A DNA stretch of 64,000 nt from Platerodrilus igneus (GCA_036346225.1 JARFIW010001739.1:10395001-10459000), one strand, 5' to 3'; positions 1 to 12,023 are shown, counted from the stretch's first letter. The notes: generated by a model from the letters alone, not told the origin. A program made the numbers and translations.

Positions 1-2159
1 AAAAGAATTAGAATTTGGGTTTGCATAATAACGTCGTAGAGTGGCGTGTGTAATATAGAAAAAAAAGAATTAAAAACCTCAGTAAAAAAAACTATGTTAC
101 AAACAAACAGTCCCGAAAGAATATTTGCAAACGTGACAAACGCACACTTACGTAATCCTTTGTTAGAACGTGATGTACACTTCATCAATTGACATATAGT
201 GCAGTACAAAACTAAACATTTTAAAATATCGCGAATAAAATCTTATTATCTAAACGCAACAATACTTTTGACATGTTCCAGCCCTATATATGTACCAGAA
301 ATAAAGAAATAATACAGTAACACCTCCGAGAAATTATACAGTAACATCTGCTTTAGGAAGCGCACCTAGTAAGATTTAAGAACATAACATTCAAATTTCA
401 AATTGCAAGTTGTTGACGTTAACATTAATTTATACAAAAAGGTAAACAGCAGAAAAATACTCTGACGCAAGCGTGTTGGATTGTGCATTTGGTAACGTGG
501 GATCTGCAATTTATTGCGAAATCAATCAAGAAGAAGTGTCTATCTTCCAAAACAGCAACACAAATATAGCATACAAAAAAATGCACTGTACCCGGAGATA
601 TCTTCTCTTTGATACCATCTTAGGATGAGAAAATGCGGCTGCATTTGCTACGGCTGAGTGCTGGAACCACCAACTTAACTATACTAGCATAAAACGTATT
701 TTTAAAGCGCAACTTTACAGAACAATCGGCTAGTAAGAGGACGAAACAAATAATAGCGACGAAATAAGTATGAGCGATTTTCAAAAGTTAAACTTTTATT
801 TATACAACTTTGAGACCGACGGGGATACGCAACATAAAACCATTCCCAGCAAGAGAATATTAAATATTCTACGTAACGCAATCAAAATATATGCCAGACA
901 ACGGCGAAACGCAATAAAAAAGGCAAAATCCGATAATTAATTCCATTCAATTTCGTTGTTCGCATGAGATAGCAAAATATATTGTAAAACATCTAAGCGA
1001 GTTATGCAATCAGGCACACAGCCAAAGACAGCTATTTGCCCAACTTTTAGGAAAGAATAGAGGTTTGTATTATTATCGATCTACGCTACGAAGCTACCAG
1101 GAATGACTTAATTAGCAGACGGATTTTGTTATCCATAAACTTAAGCGAGCTCGAACGCCTACAAATAACGAAATAGAATTTCACATTAGACGAGCAAGAA
1201 AACAATCCAATTAAAGTATTAAATGAGCGAGAAGCTTTAAGAGGCAAAATTTTTGATACTTATAACTAATAACCAGTACATATTTTAAGGAAAGAGGAAA
1301 TATTAAAGCGTTAGGAAAAGAAAATGCTTGTTCGCTTAACGAATTTACTATTAGAAATAATAAGCAGCGGCTAGAATGTGTTACAGGGAATTGATTAGGC
1401 AAGTTTCTAGCTGTTTAACGAGCAGCAGACATTTCAAAGAAGTTATAAAAGGTGTTAGGATATATTCCACGTACTGAGGTAGATTTTTATACAGGACGGT
1501 TTATACGTATTTGTTAAGCTGGTATAATGAGAATAACGTATAAAGGGTTTAGATTAGAGTTTTTAATTAAGGTAGTTACCAATTACTGCGGAATTGCTCT
1601 ATTTCAAGAAGTTACCGTAACATGGTATTTGACAAAAAAATGCGAACAAAATTAATTTTGCCCGTTAGGAAATTGCACGCGTGCTATTGGCGCTTTCAGT
1701 TATTACGTCGACAAAACAGGACTGTGACATTTGCGATAAGTGTATGTTTGCTCTAGACAAGTCTTGATGCACCTTTTTTAACGATACAAGTTAAGGAATT
1801 TTTACACAAACAAGTATAAATGTTGCAATAAGGAAATTAGAACCTATATATTAATACATGCGTGGTATATAATTATGGATAATATTTATTTTTGATTATT
1901 TAATCGGGGTTGAGGGGTTGCATTTTGGGTAATGTTTTAAAAATTGTTTACACGAATTTTTGAAACGTTACATAATGAAATATAAACATAAAGATAAAAA
2001 ACACTTAAACTTTATGTAGTTAGATTAAAACAACCTATGTTGTATCTTGTGCACCACGAGTGCACGGCATTAGGTACCAGCCGTTGACTATTCCGAGGTC
2101 ATAATACGCACAAAAATGCGAACAGGATAGTAAAGGTGAAGGTCACCTGCAGGCGACTA
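1..2159. other. No recognisable gene or repeat
   Basis: AT-rich sequence with frequent stops in all frames. A few short stretches (about 1080-1420) look weakly coding, but no family motif is visible and no frame stays open for long. I see no RNA gene or clear mobile element here. Confidence 0.5.
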
Positions 2160-2411
2160 CGTGGCGTAGTTGGTATGCGTATGCTACCATTCCCGACACG
2201 GTTCGCTTGAAAAATGTTAAGCTAGCATTTCACAAATATACGCGCTCGTTCGAATGAGAGGTAAATTGGAGGTTTCGTGTGTGGGTGTTGTCACGCACAT
2301 TAAAGATCCCTACCTATCTTGGAACAGTAACGGCTCGTCAAAATTTAAAATATTTTAGTTAAAAAGACTTGCTCCCTACAGGTGGAGCGTTGTAAACTTA
2401 AATGTATTGGA
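2160..2411 (+). mobile_element. tRNA-derived SINE, degenerate copy 1
   Basis: This block shares its body with the SINE copies at 34622 and 51682: the GACACGG segment, the GCTTGAAAAATG segment, the CGTTCGAATGAGAGG segment and the GTTGTCACGCAC-TTAAAGATCCC segment occur in the same order. The head GTGGCGTAGTTGGTATGCG resembles a tRNA A box. The B-box part (GGTTCGAAT in the 34622 copy) is deleted here, just before TTCCCGACACGG. The 3' part is diverged but keeps the GGTGGAGCGTTG-like segment that ends the other copies. No target duplication is evident. This is the oldest-looking of the three copies. Confidence 0.75.
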
Positions 2412-2563
2412 GGATAAACATCAGACGATTCTACGTTTAAAGACAAAAAAAATTGTCCATCGATATTTGAACGTTGTTTTTTTTTTGCCGGATAAACATC
2501 AGACGATTCTACGTTTAAAGACAAAAAAAAATTGTCCATCGATATTTGAACGTTGTTTTTTTT
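2412..2563. repeat. 78-bp tandem duplication (2 units)
   Basis: The unit starting GGATAAACATCAGACG at 2412 is repeated at 2490. It includes ATTGTCCATCGATATTTGAACG and an A-run and a T-run, and differs almost only in homopolymer length. It begins directly after the SINE tail. Open frames here are artefacts of the repeat. Confidence 0.9.
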
Positions 2564-4309
2564 CAAGACAGGTCACGATTAGCATACAACGTGAATATGG
2601 GGGTTTTCTGTAAATCGGAATCCTTTATACATTCGAAGAAGCACCTAAGCGCATTCTTAGTGTACACTTAAGTACTTTCTGAAGTACTGTTTTGAGTATA
2701 ATCTTAAGTGTCTTTTCAAGTGCTTTTACTGGAACGAACGAAATAATTTTTGATAAGTTAAGATGAGTTTCTCTTACCATAAGACGAATAAATATAATAT
2801 GTCCAACTAACGATTACTTATGAAGCATTTCTTAGAGGAACAATGTCCGGAGTCTGTTTTGGTGCCAATCCACCTATTAAATTGTTATACGCAAGTTGGC
2901 GGCAAAGAGGAACATCTCCGCAATAAGAAAATATCAACTCTCCATAAACGCTTTATAACGTGTTGTCGAACAAGAAAATCGACGTTTGCTATTGGTGCAT
3001 TCAAATACTACTTTGAGAAAACAATGTTGAAACAAACTTAGGTCTACAGGTAATCTATTTATAGAATATTTGTTATTGAATACAATATTGAAAATTATTA
3101 CACATAAACATTGCACAGTTATTTCAAAAGAAAATGTAGGTAAAATAAATCTTAGGTATTAGAATGTGTAGGACTTATTATCTGAGAAATATAATTACCA
3201 TAAATATTTTATGAGAGAATGAGATTCATGAACACTAAGAACATGAATTGATGCTTTCAAATTGCCCGTGGGAATTTTAGATCGTTTCACTATTGCTAAT
3301 GGATCATTAAATTGGTTGTCTTTATTTCGGAGGTTGCATATATGATGTCGTTTAAGAAGTTCTCTTCGTTTATTTGTTTAAGCTTTAACTTAAATGTTTT
3401 CGTTAGTGGAATGTGGACAAACCACTGAATGGGTTTTTGCGAATAAACAGCTGTTTTAGTTTACTGAAAAATATATAATCTTCTTATGACACATTATATT
3501 GCGGAAGATTTTCATGTGTGTACCTTTTCTGTAGTCATTTGAGCCTTGTACTCAAAATTACTAATTGTTCTTTAATTATTTGAAACAATGAAGTTTCGTC
3601 ATATATTGTGTTTCTACAAGTTCGTTATTTTGAGTCTCTTAATAGCTATGAAGTGCGAATTTTAGTTTCACACAATATTTCAAGATGTGGTTAGCTCACG
3701 TGGGCAAATTTACCCAGAGAAATGCTATAAATTCACCACTGCAAATACAATGTTGGTTCTTTTCTTTCTCCTGACAAAAAATCCGCATTGAATTAGTTAC
3801 GAGCGGCTGTCCTTTTTATGCCGGATTACGTTAGATTCTGTCGTAACACCCGTTTCAAAAGCCTACTAACCTCTTCTGAAAACATCCCATAATCCTCTAG
3901 CACAAGGTTTTTCTTCAGCTAACAATATAAGACAATTTCCTGCTTTATTACGCTTGTAATCGTCCTTTTTTCTGTGGAATTTAATTAAGCTTTTTAAAAG
4001 TGTAACAGCAACTCGAACTGACATATTTACGTTCCCCGGAGTAAAAAAGGTCGCCTCGCTAAGCGGAAGAGAAGACAGTATATCATCGTGTATAAAAAAG
4101 CCTATAAATATAACGTTTTAAATATCACTTAACACTGAAGCGACAGACTTAATCCCCTAGACTTATTCTTGACACTTAATCTTACTTCTATCTCCTTGTA
4201 TTTGGAGTGATATGTGAGATGTATGTCCTGGAAGCTAGGGGGTTTGACATATGATTAAAATTCTTTTTGGTAATTTTAATTATTCATTTCAATTGCTGTT
4301 TGGGTGCAA
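2564..4309. other. No recognisable gene
   Basis: AT-rich sequence with only short open frames of no recognisable family (for example 2820-3041). No repeat or RNA gene could be supported. Confidence 0.5.
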
Positions 4310-4500
4310 CAACAGATAGATGAAAATTTTAGTAGCGTATTCAAAAATAAGAAGACCTAGTCCAAGTTATATTAGTCAAATTGTTAGAAATTGAGGTTGT
4401 GAATGGTATGTAGAACTTTTTAGATTAGCACGGAATAGAAAAGAAGTTAGAGCTGCTTCAAACCGACCTTAAGTAAGGTCGAAAACAAAATGATGATGAT
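4310..4500 (+). mobile_element. RTE-type LINE, 3' end fragment
   Basis: Translated on the plus strand, 4330-4475 gives degraded matches to the last residues of the RTE ORF seen on the minus strand at 6357-6590: a QIV segment, then a GC...ELFRLARNR segment and ASNRP before the stop. The fragment ends in an ATGATGATGAT tail, the kind of short repeat on which RTE elements end. It is a severely 5'-truncated copy, opposite in orientation to the larger RTE copy at 6336-11140. Confidence 0.7.
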
Positions 4501-5283
4501 ACACAAATCAAATCAACAGTGCACTTTGGTTATCATACACGAATTTATTTCCTTATATAAATCCAGCAGATGGTCGAGTTTTTGCTGGCATACATTGTAC
4601 CAGCTGCGTCATTATTCAAATTCAACTATTGAGTTGTTTTTTACTTGAGTGATAAAGAAATAGTATCAAAAAGAAATTGGAAAATTTAGTGCATAAATAT
4701 GTAGCTAATTTTAATCCGATTCTATACGGGTGGTCTAAAAATTACAGGAATACATGGGCGTAGCCTGTCAGACCTATATTTTTATTTTTGTTTCACGATT
4801 ATAATCTATACTGAAAACTAACGTAAATATTGATGAGCACGGCCTATTTCAGATATTCGATCGCTAGCGTAATTAAATTAAGGAAACTACCTCTTTCTCA
4901 CTAAATTATTAATATTATAGGTTATAAATTTTTAAAATACAATTTATTATAATACGTGTAATTTCTGTTTAATGTTCTGGTATCTGAAACAATTACAGAA
5001 ATTTATAGAAACGAACATAAGTAACTATCAAATAATAACATTGCAAATTAGGGTATTCTAATTATGTCAATAAAAACATTAAAAATTCAAAAATCTAATT
5101 ATAGGAAAGAAAACCTATATATTAATTATTTCCAACCGACTATAGCATATAATTATATACTATATATAAATATCAATACATAATTTGTTTAGTTTTAGAG
5201 TTAAGTTTTATTTCTAAATTAAATTCTCCTCTTTAGTAATAGGAACAAAATGTCGGATGAAAGTATTTACTAACCTCTCTGTA
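4501..5283. other. No recognisable gene (very AT-rich)
   Basis: Strongly AT-rich sequence with no open frame of note and no match to the repeats seen elsewhere in the window. Confidence 0.5.
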
Positions 5284-5775
5284 TATCATCATCATCATTA
5301 GGTCTTCAGTCCTGAAACTGGTTAGACGCGTACCATCATTGTTTCCTATTCTGAACTAACCTACACATTTTCCTGAAAATTACACAGTCTGCATCTATTC
5401 CTATCTGATCTAGATCTACATCTACTTCCTTTTTCCTATTTCTGCTTGTCATATATCCATACTTTTCCCAAAAATGCCTTAGAACGTATTCTGCCCTTCT
5501 ATTTCTCCTAACTTTTTTCCACAGATATTCTTGTTCCCCTACTATTTCTAAAACCTATTTGTTAATAACTTTGTCTGTCCATACTAGCATCCTCATACAT
5601 CTGAAGCACAGCATTCCAAAAGACTGCTACCGTTTTTCTGTCTGCTTTTCCTACTACCCGTATTTCATAGGTATACTGTGTTGTGCTCCACACATACACG
5701 TTCAACAATTTTCTTCTTGTTTCTATGCTTGTTGTCTTTCATTATAGGCGCTGTTCTTTCTTGTAAGATGCAGTT
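5284..5775 (-). mobile_element. RTE-type LINE, 5'-truncated copy A
   Basis: Read on the minus strand, this ends in an ATGATGATGATA-type tail (plus strand TATCATCATCATCA at 5284). Its plus-strand text follows the same order as the larger copy: an ACTGGTTNGANGCGTACC segment, a CTAACCTACACATTT segment, TCTGCTTNT, CTTTGTCTGTCCAT and TACAGTGTTGTGCT-like segments. It runs out near 5775. Coding content is broken by stops. It is a separate insertion from the copy starting at 6336. Confidence 0.75.
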
Positions 5776-6440
5776 CGATCCCCTTCTATTGTTTTACAAT
5801 TATATACCCTATTTCTCTGACATTCAGTGGTTGTGAAGGGGGGTAAGCAGCCTGTGTCTTCCAAATTCCCCCAGCACTTGAACATTTACCGATTTAATAT
5901 TTATCCACTATATCTTTTTTCACATTAGTTGCAGATATTACAGCACCAACTCCTGTAGTTGTTTATAATAATCATCAGATTTATCTGCACTTATTTTTTC
6001 GTCATTAGGTTTTCATCTCAAAACTGGTTGGGCACGTACCTGCACTTATTTATATTCTGAGCTAGTCTGCTCGGGTCCCTGAAATTCTCACACAGCCTGT
6101 ATACAACTCGGTTCCCCTTCTATTGTTTTCTAATTTTATGCCCTATTTCACCGAGATTTGGTGAAGGGGGTTAAAGCAGCCTGTGACTGCCAACATACCT
6201 CAACACTTAGCCATTTGCCGAATTAATAGCTCTCCCGTAAATCCTTTCACACAATTAACATTATTCGAGAATATTGCCCAACCAATATTTGTAGTTGCTT
6301 ATAATAATAAATCATGTTTAAGTGAAGTTACTTTTTTCGTCATTAATTTATCCATCTTAGGACTGGTTGGATGCGTACCTCCATCGATTTCTATTCTGAG
6401 CTAGCCTACACATTTCGCTGAAATTCCTACAGCCTACATC
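5776..6440. repeat. Imperfect direct repeat, ~335-bp period
   Basis: Two consecutive blocks begin near 5776 and 6111. Both contain CCCCTTCTATTGTTTT, a GTGAAGGGGG segment, AGCAGCCTGTG, GTAGTTG-TTATAATAAT and then TTTTTTCGTCATTA, followed by an RTE 3'-end-like stretch (ACTGGTTGG-CACGTACCT and TCTGAGCTAG). The second block runs into the RTE copy at 6336. Either an RTE 3' end and its target were tandemly duplicated, or two elements sharing the same 3' tail sit side by side. Confidence 0.65.
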
Positions 6441-6590
6441 TTTCACTATCTGTGTGCAATAGTCTAACCTAGGTCTACCTCTACTTCTCTTTTTTCCTCT
6501 CTCTGCTTCTAATATATTCCGAACTATTCCCTCATGCTGAAGTATGTCGCCTATCATCTTATCTCTCCTATTTTTTACCGTTTTCCACAT
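6357..6590 (-). pseudogene. RTE ORF C-terminal tail
   Basis: A 77-codon open stretch contains KNRRDKMIGDILQHEG, KKRSRGRPRLDY and RLAQNRNRWR. This is the conserved C-terminal segment that ends many RTE ORFs; its RGRPR-type basic patch is typical. It lies on the far side of the Jockey-like insertion from the RT domain and would have been continuous with it before the insertion. The last residues match the plus-strand fragment at 4310-4500. Confidence 0.8.
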
Positions 6591-6653
6591 ATTTCTTCTT
6601 CCCCTACCATTTTTAGTACCTCTTTGTTCTTAACTTTGTCTGTCCATGAAATC

Positions 6654-6774
6654 GCAATGGAAGTTAACGAAGGTTTGTCCAATTTTTAAGAATGGAGATA
6701 TCGTTGATTTCACTAATTATAGACCAATCTCAATTATTTCTAATTTCGCGAAGATATTTGAGATCATTTTATCA

Positions 6775-6831
<57 letters not shown>

Positions 6832-8040
6832 CAATGTCAAGCAAATTATCTCGCCGTTCCAACATGGCTTTATGGAGAAGAGGTCAACAACTACTAATTT
6901 AGCTTGCTTGGCGCAATTCGTATCCGAACAGGGTCAAGTAGATGTTGTATATACGAACTTAACTAAAGCTTTTGACAAACTAACTCACAAAATCCTGCTC
7001 TTAAAACTACACGAAATTGGCATTAGTAATACTAACATCGCACTATTGGAATCTTATCTTAAAGACAGACCTCATCATGTAATATTCAATGGTTACAAGT
7101 CAAATCAATATATTCCTACATCAGGAGTACCTCAAGGCACGACCTTAGATCTTTTATTTTTTCTTATATTTATTAATGACTTGAGCTACCAATTAAGATG
7201 TCAAGTATTAATGTTTGCGGATGATGTAAAAATATTTTCATCTGTATCAAATCACCATGACTGTGCCATACTTCAATCGGATTTACCTTACCTTAACAAT
7301 TGGTGCACTTTAAACAAGCAGAAATGTAAAACATTCAGAAATGTAAAATTGTTTCATATACTCGTAAAACCGAACCATACATGCAATACATGCTTAATTT
7401 GGAGATATTATCAAGATTAAGGTCAATAAAGGATCTGGGTGTATTATTCGACTTTCAATTCACGTTCACTAAACATATTGTGCAAACTGTCTCGTCTGCT
7501 TATAAAATGTTAGGTTTTATTACACGCACTTATAGTGACTTTGTGAATATATCTACAATCAAGTTGCTATATTTTGCTTACGTTAGGTGCAAGCTTGAAT
7601 ATGCCAGCATTATTTGGAATCCAAATTATGAATGTCACAAAACATCAATTGAAAAGGTACAGAGGAAAGCTCTAAAGCTTTTATGGTTCAAGAAGTATCA
7701 CACTTATCCACCCAGAGGCATTGACCACTCTGTTTTACTGAACACTTTTGAATTTGACTCGTGTGAAAATAGACGAATTCGTTTGGGTTTAACTTTCATC
7801 TATCAGTTATTGCACAATAAAATTGACTGTCCGGATCTGCTGCAAAAGTTCAACTTTCACGTGCCCCGATTAAATGCTAGACTGACATCAACTTTCTATC
7901 TTCCGCATGCAAGAACAAATGTGCTAATTAAGTCGCCTATTCACTTCATGTGTAGATACTTTAATCAAATAAGCGGAGGAAATGTGGATATAAACCTGTG
8001 TAGTCTAGATGAACTACTGAGAGCTATAACGCAAAGCTGA
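6654..8040 (+). pseudogene. Jockey/CR1-group reverse transcriptase, truncated
   Basis: The protein begins within the RT fingers (KVCPIFKNGD, NYRPISIISNFAKIFE), passes a (TA)n tract, and resumes in another frame with SPFQHGFMEKRSTTTNL. The catalytic segment follows: NLTKAFDKLTHK where YLDFSKAFD would be usual (first Asp retained), SGVPQGTTL, and VLMFADDVKIF (FADD box intact). Another frameshift near 7380 leads into a 219-codon C-terminal stretch (LGVLFDFQFTFTKHI, KLLYFAYVRCKLEYASIIW) ending at 8040. Two frameshifts and the missing 5' part make it inactive. The exact clade within the Jockey/CR1 group is not settled from sequence alone. Confidence 0.85.
6778..6829. repeat. (TA)n microsatellite inside RT
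   Basis: About 50 bp of alternating T and A sit between FEIILSD and the QHGF segment of the Jockey-like RT. The coding frame changes across it. In related RTs this position normally holds a short run of unique residues, so the tract has replaced or expanded coding sequence. Confidence 0.95.
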
Positions 8041-8289
8041 AGTTTTCTTCCCATTCCTTTTTCCCTTTTTTACCATTAAGAGGTTGCTTCAACTTTTAGA
8101 TGCCTTATTATTAAATTATTAAATTATAAAATTAGAGTTTTCTTTTGCTGTTTTTGAGTATGTATAACGTATTGGTAGGATATTTAGCACTTGTACACTA
8201 CCTATAATTTTATTACTGTTATTTTTTAAATTAGTGTCTTGTAAGTGGCATATGCTGTTAGACACTAAATAAATAAATAAATCTTCTTC

Positions 8290-9970
8290 ATACGTTAGTA
8301 GCACCACATTTCAAAGGCTTCTACCTTTTTCTTGTCCGCTTCTTCTACTGCCTAGACTTCACAGCCCTACAGTGTTGTGCTTCACACATATGTTTTAAGC
8401 AATCTTTTCCTTGTTTCTATGTTTGTAGTCTTTGAACACAGTAGTTGCTTTTTCTTGTTAAATGTAGCACGACCTTGTGTTAATCTTTGTTTAATATCTT
8501 TTGTGCTGTTTCCATCTTGCGTTATTTGGATTCCTAGGTAGCATAAATCCATAACCTCTTGTAAGTTATTGTTACTTATCTGTATTCATGTTTTTGACTT
8601 AGTTTCCCCTCCTTTGCATATTAGTACTTTAGTTTTAGTTTTGTTAATTTTCATACCGTATCTATCTGTTAGAACCGTTTCCATTTCATTAAGAGTAGCT
8701 TCTCATTCTTCCTTGCTAGATGCTGATATCGCTATATCATCTGCAAATCTAAGCATATCAATTTTTTGTCAAGTCATAGTAATTCCATATGTCTTCCTAC
8801 ACTTGACAGTGTTCATTGCCTCTTCAATGTACAAGTTAAAAGTTAATGGTGATAGGGCCCATCCTAGTCTCACTTCTTTGCTTCTTTAAGTTCCACTTCT
8901 AATTCTATTACTGCTGTTTGCAATTTGTATAAGCTATGTACTATTCGTCCATCCCTATAACTCATTCCAATTTTTTTGAGTATTTCGAACATTTTTTCCC
9001 ATTTTACATTGTCGAACGCTTTTTCCAGATCTACAAATCCTATATACGCGCTTTCCCCTTTTTCTATTGTTTCTGCATTATCGCTCTCAGAGCTATAATA
9101 GCCTCCCGTGTTCCCGGTTTCGCCTAAACCCAAACTAGTCTTCTCCTAATATTTCTTCAGCTCGTTTTTCCATTCGTCTTTGTACAATTCTAGTTAATAT
9201 TTTTAATACGTGTGCTGTCAAACTTATTGCTCGAAAATTTTCACATCTATCCGCGCCTTTCCTTTTTGGTATAGTTACTATGATGTTTAAAATATTTGGG
9301 TATCTTGCCTGTCATACATATACCTTACAAATTGGAAGAGACGTTCAGTTACTGCTTGTCCAGCTGCTTTAAAAGTCTCTGCTTGCACCTTAGCTGTACC
9401 CGGCGCCTTACCGTTTTTCAGACTCTTTAATGATAATTCAAACTCATCTCTAAGTATAGGATATCCCAAGTCATCGTTTTCAATGTCTGGTTCCTATTCT
9501 AATGCAGTTAGTTCCCCTCTTACATATAAATTCCCTATATAATCTTGCCATCTACCCACTTTCCCTGCATTTTCTATAATGACGTTTCCTCGGGCGTCTC
9601 TTATATTTTTGCTATACTGTTTTATTGTCCTAAAATTGATTCTAATTAGTTTGTATGCTTCATCTGTCATTACTACTTCCATCTTAGTTTCTACCTTTTT
9701 ACACTTTTCATCAATCATTGTTCTTGCTTTCCTGCATTTGCGTTCCATTTTATAGCTTTGTATCTCTGTTTTTCGGTTTCGTGTGATTTTTTTTGTATAT
9801 TCGTCTTTCTTCTATTAAATTCAAGATAGTCTTTGTTATCGATGGTTTCCTTTTTTTTTGTGTATACCCCAGAATATCTCTGGCCGCCATGTATAGAGTG
9901 GATTTAATGTTATTCCATTCTGAATCAACTTCCTTAGCATAAGATATTTTCCCGATATCTTTCAGCAATT
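8290..9970 (-). pseudogene. RTE reverse transcriptase, broken
   Basis: Fragments of the RT run on the minus strand in several frames. 9748-9494 is the linker (RWQDYIGNLY). 9469-9287 carries EFELSLKSLKNGKAPG, the usual RT domain-0 motif. 9133-8870 carries YIGFVDLEKAFDNVKW, the first catalytic Asp box. Near 8747-8736 an FADD box is encoded within LRFADDIAI. Stops and frameshifts separate all of these. The Jockey-like insertion begins just beyond 8283, inside the region between the RT and the C-terminal tail. Confidence 0.85.
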
Positions 9971-10026
9971 CATTTGACCTTTTTTTGAATCATTTTTGAA
10001 TATCTTTATCTTTTAGTTTCTCTAAG

Positions 10027-10715
10027 TTAATGGTAGCTTCTACAGTCTTTAACTTGATTCCTAAACCGTAGTCTAACAAGAATGTAATCTATTTGATATC
10101 TTCCTATATCTCTTGACATCTTCCACGTATATCGTCTTTTAGCATGATATTTAAATGATGTGTTTGTGATGATTAAATTGTTCTTGTCGCAAATTTCTAC
10201 CAGCCTATTTCTCTTGTCGTTTCTCGTGCCTAAACCAATTAAACCTATTACAACTCCTTCCCTTCCCTCACCTACCACTGCATTAAAATCCCCCGTAATT
10301 ATTAAATTTTCATGTCCTTTTACATGTTCTAGTATGTCTTCGATATCTTTGTAGATTGCTTTAACCTCTTCCTCACTGTAGCTAGATGTGGGCATGTATA
10401 CTTGTTTTTGTTATTAATGTGTTTACCGGTTTATATTCTAATCTAACCATGAGTACTCTTTTGTTCTTTTGTAAATAATTTTCTACACGATATCCTATCT
10501 TATTTGGCATAACTATCCCTATTCCCAAATTTCCTTCCTCTGCACCTGTATGAATTACCCTGAAATCTTCACTTCAAAAATCCCCCGCCTCTGGCTACCG
10601 ATTTTCGCTGATGTCTACTGTGTCTAGTGCTAACCTATTCATTTCGATTTTTAGGTTCTCTAGTTTACCTACTTGCTTCATGCTTCTAACATTTCAACGC
10701 TACGACTCGCGAAAT
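10027..10715 (-). pseudogene. RTE endonuclease domain (APE-like), broken
   Basis: This is the N-terminal apurinic-type endonuclease of the RTE ORF, which nicks target DNA to prime reverse transcription. A 122-codon open stretch (10395-10027) carries LIITGDFNAVVGEG (GDFN motif), a GLGTRNDKRNRL segment, NLIITNT, a RRYTWK segment and QIDYILV, in the order seen in RTE endonucleases. Upstream (10715-10400) further conserved pieces such as VGKLENLKIEMNRL and NKRVLMVRLE appear in shifted frames with stops. Insect genome annotations often label copies of this family 'craniofacial development protein 2-like'; that label reflects the transposon, not a host gene. Confidence 0.85.
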
Positions 10716-11220
10716 GTTTCCGACTCTTATATTTAACTTCCCGATCGCATCCTCCGAAGTAGTCCTTTCCCGGAGATTCGAATGGGGAACTATTTTAACT
10801 CCGGAATCTTTTACAGCAGAGAATGCCATCATTTTATTATAATTTAGGTACGCTGTGTATTTGGGAGGTAATGTGGTGGTTTACCGTTGCCTTCCACATC
10901 GCGGTAGCGTATCTTAGACTGTCATACCGACCCCTATGGTCTATGCCAATCTAAGTACCGAAAAAGCCGCTGCCCTTTTTTGGGGACCTGTTTTAGTCTG
11001 GTTCCTCACTAACGACCCTAATACTTTCGTTGGACCTGTAGTTTCGCTCTTTAGCTCAAAACACGCAAGCCATTTCACCTGTTCTAGTATTCTGGAACTT
11101 CGGCAAGGTGCATGTCCATTCGAAATGGCGCTCTGTATATATTAAAACTAAAATAAATATTAATCTGTGGCGAAACCTTCACTAATTAAGTGTCCGTTGT
11201 AAATAGCGGCTTGAATTTTT

Positions 11221-11864
11221 TTGCTTAACATCCAAATTAATTATATCCAAGAAAATTTGGAGATTTACGAGAAATCTAAAATTTACTGTACGTTATTAGA
11301 GACTTTTAGAGCGCAGTATACATTTATCGACATCTTGAGAGATGATTATTATTTGCCACAGAACTTGGTAATTGGGGTTACTGCTACCAAGGAAAGACAC
11401 ACAAAATATTTCTCTAGGAAGATTTTATTCGCAAACAGTTCGATAATGCATTTTTCCATTTCAAGGCATTTTGCGCATAATTAATCCCTAAGAAACTCGA
11501 CGTTTTTGAAGTTACTACAGTCGTGTGCTGTAACCTTTTCCTTCATCCAACTTATAACGGCCGAGCAACCCTTTTTGAATATTTCATAGATCGATTTGAA
11601 ACAGTCCTGTTTATATTAATGACTTCTCCGGTGTAAAAAAATTCTTCCTCCAGTAGGATCTGAAAGTACCTGCACTGCTTCTAATCCAAAATTTTGAGAT
11701 TACTACCACTAATTACAATCCCTCTTACAACAAAATTCAAGAGAAATACTGCAATGTTTCTAAAATTACTTTCGATTTATGGGGAAAAGTTGGAGAAATT
11801 TCCAAAAATCACCGACAATTTGCAAACTCTTCGGAAATTTCATTTGTCTGGCGAGTAATTAATT
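11221..11864 (+). pseudogene. BEL/Pao gag relic
   Basis: A degraded gag of the type found in the two BEL/Pao proviruses. The first part (11221-11400) reads LLNIQINYIQENLEIYEK and TFRAQY, aligning with the N-terminal gag start at 58757 (LQNIAINSLQEMFEIAQK and LFRAQY). About 300 bp on (11738-11860) it reads IQEKYCNVSKIT and LWGKVGEISK, aligning with REKYCNIRRITSALWEKI of the minus-strand provirus gag near 40190. The middle is frameshifted and diverged. No LTR or pol lies nearby, so this is an isolated fragment. Confidence 0.7.
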
Positions 11865-12023
11865 AGTTTTCACCCTTAGACAGATGATTTTTAATCATCT
11901 TCAAGGGCACACTGTCGGTCGTTTTGAGTTTCAAATTAAGTAAGTCTCCCCCCTAAAAATACTTTAAAGACAAATTTTATTGGTAGGAGGAATTTTTAAC
12001 GAGACAGAATTACGTAGATTCAA

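Larger units (their letters stand above)
6654..8283 (+). mobile_element. Jockey/CR1-group LINE nested in RTE
   Basis: A 5'-truncated non-LTR element begins inside the RT domain and ends with a short 3' UTR and an AAATAAATAAATAA tail. It sits in the minus-strand RTE copy: without it the RTE text reads GTCTGTCCATGAAATC-TTCTTCATACG, matching the uninterrupted copy at about 46980-47010. AAATC occurs on both sides (6649-6653 and 8279-8283) and is the likely short target duplication. The element is about 1.63 kb and lacks ORF1 and the endonuclease. Confidence 0.85.
6336..11140 (-). mobile_element. RTE-type LINE, copy C (largest)
   Basis: A minus-strand non-LTR retrotransposon made of a 5' region (about 11140-10720), an endonuclease domain (10715-10027), a reverse transcriptase (about 9970-8290) and a C-terminal tail (6590-6357). 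A plus-strand Jockey-like element (6654-8283) splits it. The 5' region holds the GGAAGGCAACGGTAAACCACC-type stretch seen upstream of RTE ORFs. The GDFN endonuclease motif, the LEKAFD RT motif and the FADD catalytic box are all readable, but many frameshifts and stops separate them, so the copy is dead. The exact 5' boundary is uncertain. Confidence 0.85.

Noticed and set aside
2345..2613. Paired frames encoding a duplicated peptide
   Set aside because: They come from the 78-bp tandem duplication next to a SINE and are open on both strands.
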